From positions 62,001 to 126,000 of the forward strand of contig JASBNA010000080.1 of assembly GCA_038087015.1 (NCBI GenBank): a stretch of DNA of 64,000 nucleotides, in the 5' to 3' direction. Shown here piece by piece: positions 57,874 to 64,000 of the stretch. A program made the translations under genes and the position numbers. This DNA comes from Cerrena zonata. Its lineage: Eukaryota; Basidiomycota; Agaricomycetes; Polyporales; Cerrenaceae. Position 1 is the first letter of the stretch; each line of letters begins with the position of its first letter. Under the pieces are notes generated by a model. The model did no database searches. It saw nothing but the letters and a program-made list of their open reading frames with translations, and was not told where the DNA came from.

Positions 57874-60067
57874 TTATTCATCTATATCCTCTTTATTGTG
57901 TCCCCCCATATGAAAAATATCAAGGCCAGGTTTCTCTACAACATAATGTAACTGCTTTGTGTCCATAGATGGTATATTACATGTCTTAGGAAGTGGGGGC
58001 AATGCTACAACAGCAACAATCTGAGTTATCTCAACCACTAGAAGCGCAATGTTTCTGCGGTATTCACAAACAACCAATGTCTCATGTGAATGTTGTAGAA
58101 GATCACGGTCAGGTTCACCAAAGAGTGACATGAGTGCGAGTGTCTTGAATCACTGGGTATAATACCGAATTTTTTAGCATAAAAAAGCAAGGAAAGATTC
58201 GGTATTATATCCAGTAAATTGTCCATTGGTAGGAAAACAGAAGTAGAAGTGTATCTCTGCAAAATGATCATTATTCTGGTGACGAAGCTAAACATTGCCT
58301 CTATTAGACTGCTTGGTAACTAAGGTTTTCGAAATACCTACGTACCTTAACCATTCTTGCTATTCGAGGGTTTGTCTTCATAGTAGTTTCCTTCCATGCT
58401 GAATGTGTGATCTGACCATTTAGCAATGAGAGTCGTGCCCAGCATGTTATGATGTTCCAGTTGATTTTGGTTGCAACAAGTCCTTTAGACATTAGGTAGG
58501 TTTTAAGAGTATCCCCTTGTGCATCGTTCAGGGTATAAGAGTATGGATCTCTTGCTTGCAGAAAAGTATATCCATTCTTAAGTAAAAGTGAGCCACGAGG
58601 TTGAGGTTTTTCATCTTCAAGTTGCGGAAAGATTGCTTTCAGAGCATTGACACAAGCCCAATGTATGGCACGTTCACAAAGATTAGCAAATGGATTTGAA
58701 TGTTGACAAACCTGCGAGCCGATGTCTCCAATAAATCTCTCCAATGTCCATTGTGATGTTAGTCCAAGCGGTCCAACATGAGTAGTCTCTGGTGCAACAT
58801 GAACGAGCAGATGGATACATTGGTGCACAAAGTGTAGGCAGGTATCTTTTTGCTGATAGTATAGCCTCTCGAACTCTTCAACAAATTCCATGAGTGCATT
58901 GTGAGCAATCCATAAATCATCAGAGGTAATTCTGCGTTGGTATAGGATCCGGATACCACAGACTAGCTTGCAGAAGTTCGACCAGTAGTGATCTGGGAGA
59001 ACATTGAGGAAAACAGCAGGACCAAGTCTGTAAAAATAAAGCAAGAATTCCCAGGCCTTGTAACCTGAGGAGATCTTTTTGGCTGGATTGCGTGGCGGGC
59101 AATCAAAGGATCCAGGAAGATAGGAAGCTGTCTCTGCAATGATTTCACTGTGTAGTTTCTAAAGATCATCAATTAGAATAACCTAGTCCCAAGTAGTCTT
59201 CCCAGATTCTTCAAAGGATCTGAGAGTACCACACCAGAGTCCTAAAAGATGCTGGGGAATGTTGATTGTGCCTAGATGCATGATATCAGGGGGGAAACAG
59301 TTTGGTATTTCAAGGCAGTATCTTGGTAGAATCCCGCTAAAAATTGTTGGCTTGACAATTCCAGTGTTAAGGTGATTTGTGTCATAATTGCAGTTATGAG
59401 ATTGCATTAGAAGAGCCAGGTTATTCCAATATTGGGCTGGATCTGAGAGGAGTGGTCACTGCAAGTTGATATCACCATAATTGCCCCCAGATACATGATA
59501 GTTCAAAAGTTTTAGTGCTGCAGGAAAATAATATGGTGACCCACTCTTGTGTCGTCCAGGCATAGGACAGTAAGTTTGACAGCCATACTTCCCACTGTGG
59601 CCCACTAAACCATTGATCACGGTCATCCCAGGTCCATCTGCAGTTACAAATATCAAATATAGCTGGGCTTGATATTGTCAGCAAGGCTGAGTTCCTGCTT
59701 TGGGAGTTACCATATCCCAGAGTGTGATACCTCCTTCATGTTGTACAGCAGCAGGATGGTAGAGACCGACAAATAGGAATGAGTCAAGGTTTTTCGGGTG
59801 GTTGGGTCAAATTACCATCCTGTGATATGGGTCTCATAAATATTGACTATGAGATAGTGTCAGATATTAGAAATATCTGAATCATATAATGTTACCGTGA
59901 CCCACTTTGGGTGGTGTGGCAATTTCATGAGGAGCAAATTGCAACACAACTATAGCATCCTCTCTGCGGTGTTTGGAACTAAAAGAGTCTGGAAATACTT
60001 GGGCAGTCTGTTTCAATGTCTGACTTCCAGAGACTTCTTGACCTTGAGAAGACGTCTCAGGTTGCAA
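57874..60067 (-). pseudogene. CACTA-type (tnp2/Plavaka-like) transposase, decayed
   Basis: Minus strand, N to C: 60067-59882 with VFPDSFSSKHRREDA; 59790-59460 with GLYHPAAVQHEGGITLWDM, FVTADGPGMTVINGLVGH, YGCQTYCPMPGRHKSG and YYFPAALKLL; 59450-59060 with YWNNLALLMQS, TGIVKPTIFSG, FPPDIMHL, LWCGTLRSF, YLPGSFDCPPRNPAKK and SGYKAWEFLLY; 59044-58304 with DHYWSNFCKLVCGIRILYQR, FERLYYQQK, CLHFVHQCIHLL, PLGLTSQWTLERFIG and NALKAIFP; an intron at about 58322-58297; and an end with HFYFCFP and VVEKPGLDIFHMGG. This succession is that of the large transposases linked to fungal CACTA/Plavaka elements. They cut and paste DNA with a DDE catalytic core. Stops at 59678, 59456, 59183, 59159 and 58288 all fit single C-to-T changes on one strand. 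C4 is inserted in the last exon. It could once have mobilised the A/B/C MITEs, but its own terminal repeats are not found. Confidence 0.8.
58151..58216. mobile_element. 66-bp minimal family C element (copy C4)
   Basis: CACTGGGTATAATACCG, 30-odd bases, then CGGTATTATATCCAGTA. Flanked by AAT on both sides (58148-58150 and 58217-58219). Only the left arm's first about 50 bp and the terminal about 20 bp of the right arm remain. Removing it restores the transposase frame (PTNGQF-KTLALMSLFG). Confidence 0.85.
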
Positions 60068-60621
60068 TGCACTTAGAAAGTCATTGAACGGGTGTGAAAA
60101 AGTTTGTTTCCAATACTCTCAGTATTTGGTGTAGGTGTTTTTGTTGACTTTTCAACAAAAACCTTGACAGTAACATTCACAGTCACAATAGTACTCTTGT
60201 AATACAGGCATGGTAGAACAAGGCAGAATGGTTGAATGTAAATTTGGCGGGTAGGAAATGACACGATTTGTGGAAAGTACAGCAAGTATAGTGATAATTG
60301 GAGGAATTGGAGTGGCCACCACTGTTTCAAATGTGGGGTCAAGCAGAGATATCCCAGAACAAAGACAAAAACTCAGCCAGATGGATTCAATCATGAAAAA
60401 GTATAGTTGAGTAGAGCGAGGTATATGCATCAGCATCTACAGTCACCTTAGTATCTCTTGCTGCACTCCGGTATATCTCACTAGATGCAATTCTCACTGG
60501 GGTTCATCTATTGTTGTCTCTCACATGTCAAGCAAGTTCCCACTCCTTCACTGTAGCATCCACTTAGCTACAACAGCTGCCTGTGCTACTCCCAGCTTTT
60601 CAAATCCAGCGCACTCTCTCT
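60068..60621. other. Upstream region of the transposase remnant
   Basis: A minus frame of 94 codons (60436-60152) may be the N-terminus of the transposase in a shifted frame (a YYCDCECYC Cys cluster at its end), but no domain can be confirmed. Confidence 0.35.
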
Positions 60622-60996
60622 CACTGGGCTGGAAACCAGATTCTAGGCCTAATAAAAAGGTGGAAAATCAGTTATAAAATATAATGATTTTCAACTAACT
60701 TTTCCAATCAAAAAAACAAAATAAAAATTCAAGTTTTGATAGCATTTTGTAAATACAAGAATTAAACAAGATCTTTATAGAATATGGAGCTTAAAACTGT
60801 GAATTTCCACTGAAGACCCATCTTTTTTATAATAAAAAGTTAAAGTTTTAGATTTATTTTTTACATATATAGAATGTTGCAAGAACTTTGAATTTTATTT
60901 TATTTTATTGACTAGAAAGTTACTTGAAAATCATTACATTTTATAACTGATTTTTCACCTTTTTATTGAGCCTAGAATCTGGTTTCTGGCCCAGTG
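60622..60996 (-). mobile_element. Family B MITE (copy B8)
   Basis: CACTGGGCTGG start, CTGGCCCAGTG end, and an exact TCT duplication (60619-60621 and 60997-60999). A complete 375-bp copy with the reverse loop. Confidence 0.87.
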
Positions 60997-61844
60997 TCTG
61001 CTCCCCAATCTCACACATTACCTGCATCACCCAGGAGCTCCCCTCCATACCCAACCGGGCCTGCTCATTTGCAAGACTGAGTGAATTGGACCCTCCATGC
61101 AGCTGCTTTATGTCAGGCTATTACAGAGTTAGAGAAGAAGTTATGATGTATTTTTCATGCAACAAAGTATCTCAATCACAAAATTGTATGACATAGCATG
61201 TCCTTCTCGCAATATTTATATCCCCTCTTTTTGAATTACTTTCTGGCCAGAAACACATGCTGAGATAGTCAGTGCCTTTGGCGTGATGACAGTCGTTCTC
61301 TTGTGCATCCTGTGTTCTCTCACTAATTACGCAATTTATGCAGTGTGAAATGCTACTATAGAGTTTCAGGGGAATGCCCAATAGTTTCTTGTTTAGTTGT
61401 TCTGGTTTTCAGTTATCTGTCAATCTGAGCTTACTCGCTGCACACATTATATTTCTTGACCAATGGTATTTTCCAAGGGCATATTTCTAGCACATAAGCT
61501 CCACTCCTATATCTGCATCATATCTGACTCATAGAAACTGATCTCACCACTGAATGCTCTTCTCTCAACCATGCAGGCACCCCGTCTGCTTGCAAACATT
61601 TAAGTGCATAGCACACCTCAAGCCATATCTGTATATGTCACAACTGGATGAAAACATAGTATTCCAATCATGAAGACCTTTCTCCACTCCTTTCAAGCTC
61701 ATCTTTTTAGTTCCTCATTTATAGCACTCACTCGCATGCAACGTTTCTCATAGCATCAAGTGATATGTTTACTGTGTCATCCAGCTCATTAAATGGGTCC
61801 ATCTTTCTCTATATCAATAAGTATTACTGATTCTGTTCTTGGTA
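60997..61844. other. No recognisable gene
   Basis: Short frames on both strands only. No repeat or family is recognised. Confidence 0.35.
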
Positions 61845-62105
61845 AGGTAGGGCTCATGCACAATTTACCAATATCACATGCAGCAGCCTAAAGCGGGTTT
61901 TTGTTGGTTTATACTTCACAGGATCCCTTTCTCAAAAATCTTTTTGTGCAGACCTATGTAGAATCATCCCCTGAATGTATGGGTATCACTTTTTATATGA
62001 TTACTGATGTTTTAGGTGTTACATTAAGAAAGTGTGGGGCTCAGAATGTGAGCATTTGCCATCAAAAGTCATGTGACATTGGTAAATTGTGCATGAGCCC
62101 TACCT
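61845..62105. mobile_element. TA-flanked MITE (Tc1/mariner-like)
   Basis: AGGTAGGGCTCATGCACAAT... at the left and its reverse complement at the right form inverted ends of about 38 bp with one or two mismatches. A TA dinucleotide sits on each side (61843-61844 and 62106-62107), as expected for Tc1/mariner insertion. The 261-bp length and lack of transposase make it non-autonomous. It is unrelated to families A-C. Confidence 0.78.
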
Positions 62106-62237
62106 TATGTTTCTGAGTACCCATTAACCAATTTTTATTTTATTTTATTTTAAATCCAGTTTTATATCTTTTGTAGCTGCTAGGCTATGTAAGATAATAG
62201 CAGTCAGAAAAAGTAAGTAACTAAGACTGGTTCTTCA

Positions 62238-62475
62238 TAAACAAGGTGAGGGGGGGAGGGGATGGGGGGGGAAGAGCAGGCACGAGGCCTCATAAGGGGG
62301 GGGGGAGCGCAAGCGTGTTCTGAGTGGAATTATAAGAAACATTAATATCAATTATGAGGGGTTATCCCCGGATTAAGATAAGATTATGAGGGGAGAGAGG
62401 GGAAGAGAGGAAGAAATGGAAGAGAAAGAGAAGAAAGAAGAAAGAGAGAGCGAAGGAAAGGACAAGAGTGAGGAA
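62238..62475 (+). repeat. G-rich and purine-rich tracts
   Basis: Runs of 7-10 G at about 62243-62310 are followed by an almost pure AG stretch at about 62385-62475. On the minus strand these are C-rich and CT-rich tracts downstream of the LINE fragment, perhaps part of its 3' region. Confidence 0.6.
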
Positions 62476-62790
62476 GGGAAGTAGCAAAGGTAACAAGGCT
62501 TGAATGGTCATGGGGAGCAGGGCAGTCATAGCAAAAGAGGAAGGGGGGTGGAGCGAAGAGGAGGAGGTGAGAGCTTCTGGGGGAAAGATTGTGCAGGAGT
62601 GAATGCATCAGTATATTGGGGTAGCATAGGTTCTTAGAGGCAGGCAACTGGGTGACTAAATTGTGAGCTGGATTGGGATGGTATAGATGTGAGCGACGTT
62701 GTGATAACATGTGGGAGTTACTGTGTGTTACAGCCTTGGGAAGGTCTGTTTCAGCCTTTCTATTGCTTTGAGGTACAGGAAGAGAGTGTC

Positions 62791-63326
62791 TCAGTTTTCT
62801 TCAGACTTAGTGAGAGTTTTGGTCACAAGGATGTGCCTGATGTTGAAGGATCTATCCCGAAATCTGGCTCTGAGTCCGCCTCTGTACTTCTCATATGCAG
62901 AGCAATGGTTGATGAGGTGTTTGGGTGTTTTGTCCTGACAATTGCAGGCTGGGCATATGGGGGAGGGTGCCTTTTGGATGCGATACAAGTGTTAGTTGAG
63001 GAAAATGTGACCTGTTCTGAGTTGGAAGAGGAGGCTTGCCTTGTGTTTCCTTATCATGTGGGAGAGGCGGAGGAACTGGCTTGATGGTAAAGAAGGGTTG
63101 AAGTTTTTGGTTTTTGCATAGCGATCCGATTTCTGCCACATTGACCTTGCTTTAGTTTTAAGCTTGTCTCATATCCATCTCTTCTCCAATGTGGCGCTGA
63201 TGGGAAGTGGTTTGCATAGGAACTTTGGAAGGAGTGATGGGTTGCTGGATATACCTCTGGCTACTTCCTTCGCATCTTCATCAGCTGCTTCGTTTGCTTC
63301 TAGATCTATGTGACCCGGGGATTTTA
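62791..63326 (-). pseudogene. Non-LTR retrotransposon C-terminus (RNase H end plus zinc-binding segment)
   Basis: The minus strand from 63326 reads KSPGHIDLEANEAADEDAKE, the end of an RNase H domain (the PGH-x-xxx-N-E-x-AD pattern). A TGA at about 63168 follows. After a linker with HMIRKHKASLLFQLRTGH, it continues with LYRIQKAPSPICPACNC, HLINHCSAYEKYRGGLR, the Cys/His segment that follows RNase H in fungal RT-RNase H elements, to a stop at 62791. Upstream RT and endonuclease are absent. The 5' side is cut by C5. It probably copied itself by target-primed reverse transcription when intact. Confidence 0.7.
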
Positions 63327-63496
63327 CAAGATCAAAAATTGAGACTCCTTTCATCTTCTTTAGCTGCAAAAGATTTTACAACTATTCTGAATCTTTTTTG
63401 ATTTTTTAGAGTGCAAAGTCTAGTAAAAAAGCTGGGACTTTTTCTAAAATCTTTCCTTGCTTTTTTATGCTATAAAATTCAGTATTATACCCAGTG
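63327..63496. mobile_element. Half of a family C MITE (copy C5)
   Basis: Only the right arm remains, from about AAGATCAAAAATT to ATTATACCCAGTG. The left arm and start are missing. It separates two different LINE fragments, so it marks a breakpoint. Confidence 0.75.
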
Positions 63497-64000
63497 ATGA
63501 GACTGCAGCCTAGCAGTGTCCCAATATTCTGTTGTGGCCATTGTTGGCCGGTCTGGGTCTATATTTTTCATGCTAGTTTCCATACTTGGTCTTGGCCTTT
63601 CGCAGAGCATTCGAATAGTATATGATTCATGCTTTCTGTTGTCTTGCATTTGGGACATTGTCCTCTCTCTTTGTAACCTGGTATGTTCCTCTGATACTTT
63701 CCTATTTTGTGCACTCTGTGTGTTGTTTTTTATAGGAAGTCTGATATATTTCAATCTATGGCTTTGTCCCTTATGTTCATCCATATCTGTTGTGCTGTGG
63801 GTCCGCGGCCCATTAGCATTTTGATCTCTCATTGTATAGCCTGTATGTTTCCCTCCATAGTTTGTCTTTTCTTGAATTTCTTTATTTCTCTAATTGCCGC
63901 ATAGGTGGTCACTTTGCTTAGGGTTGCTAGTTTGGCTCCTGTTAGGTTGAACATGTCTGGTATGCTGAGGTTTGTCAACTCTATTTGGTTCTTGTTTGCC
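63497..64000 (-). pseudogene. Second non-LTR retrotransposon C-terminal fragment (reverse-transcriptase zinc-binding type)
   Basis: The minus strand reads ELTNLSIPDMFNLTGAKLAT, AAIREIKKFKKRQ, one stop, MGRGPTAQQIWMNIRDKAID, then a stop or frame change, and RNIPGYKERGQCPKCKTTES, MNHILFECSAKGQDQVWKLA and NIGTLLGCSL. The C-x2-C...H-x4-C pattern after IPGY is the zinc-binding tail common to Agaricomycete RNase H/RT elements. Stops TAG and TGA replace Trp or Arg-type codons. It runs off the window end, so the 5' part is not seen. Confidence 0.62.

Noticed and set aside
62384..62710. 108-codon minus-strand frame
   Set aside because: Arises from a purine-rich tract and has low-complexity Ser/Pro/Leu content.

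Overview
The window looks like nuclear DNA of a filamentous fungus, most likely a mushroom-type basidiomycete (Agaricomycete). The reasons are Ty3/gypsy pol with a chromodomain, a tnp2/Plavaka-type CACTA transposase of the kind common in Agaricomycetes, introns of about 36-56 nt, and a fungal mitochondrial insertion (cob, LAGLIDADG endonuclease, rps3, tRNA-Arg). No gene clearly looks intact. The window reads as a transposon graveyard.

Layout. 1-15.9 kb: higher-GC sequence with one recognisable gene piece, the N-terminal BRCT part of an Rtt107/PTIP-like protein (1777-2523, minus), followed by about 12 kb of frame-broken sequence that carries an old duplication offset by about 6.5 kb (5.05-6.83 kb against 11.5-13.3 kb). 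16-18.3 kb: a decayed gene with a GCM/WRKY-like zinc-binding stretch, interrupted by two palindromic elements. 19.2-27.0 kb: a degenerate Ty3/gypsy element (LTR, gag, protease end, RT, RNase H, integrase) interrupted four times inside pol. 29.7-48.1 kb: a giant near-perfect palindrome of two arms of about 9.1 kb around a spacer of about 210 bp. Each arm holds a mitochondrial DNA insertion of about 3 kb. 48.2-50.6 kb: a second gypsy copy with its RT-integrase core deleted. 50.6-54.4 kb: a possible terminal-inverted-repeat transposon, minisatellites, and a solo LTR with an exact 5-bp target duplication. 54.8-60.6 kb: remnants of two unknown genes and a decayed CACTA/Plavaka-type transposase. 61-64 kb: a TA-flanked MITE and two non-LTR retrotransposon C-terminal fragments.

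The unifying feature is three families of palindromic non-autonomous elements, called A (about 714 bp), B (about 373 bp) and C (about 487 bp) here. All begin CACTGG or CACTRG and end with its complement, and well-preserved copies have 3-bp target duplications, as CACTA (En/Spm) elements do. Copies with a matching 3-bp duplication interrupt reading frames that are continuous once the element is ignored. Several copies without one sit where sequence is missing or rearranged: the gag/protease gap, the lost end of gypsy 1, the deleted core of gypsy 2, and both outer edges of the giant palindrome. The centre of the palindrome is itself an A element whose flanks are mirror images instead of direct repeats. 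I infer that these hairpin-forming MITEs served both as insertions and as substrates for fold-back and ectopic recombination.

Many stop codons in the transposon frames are explained by single C-to-T changes (CGA to TGA, CAG to TAG, TGG to TAG), which suggests methylation-linked or RIP-like mutation.
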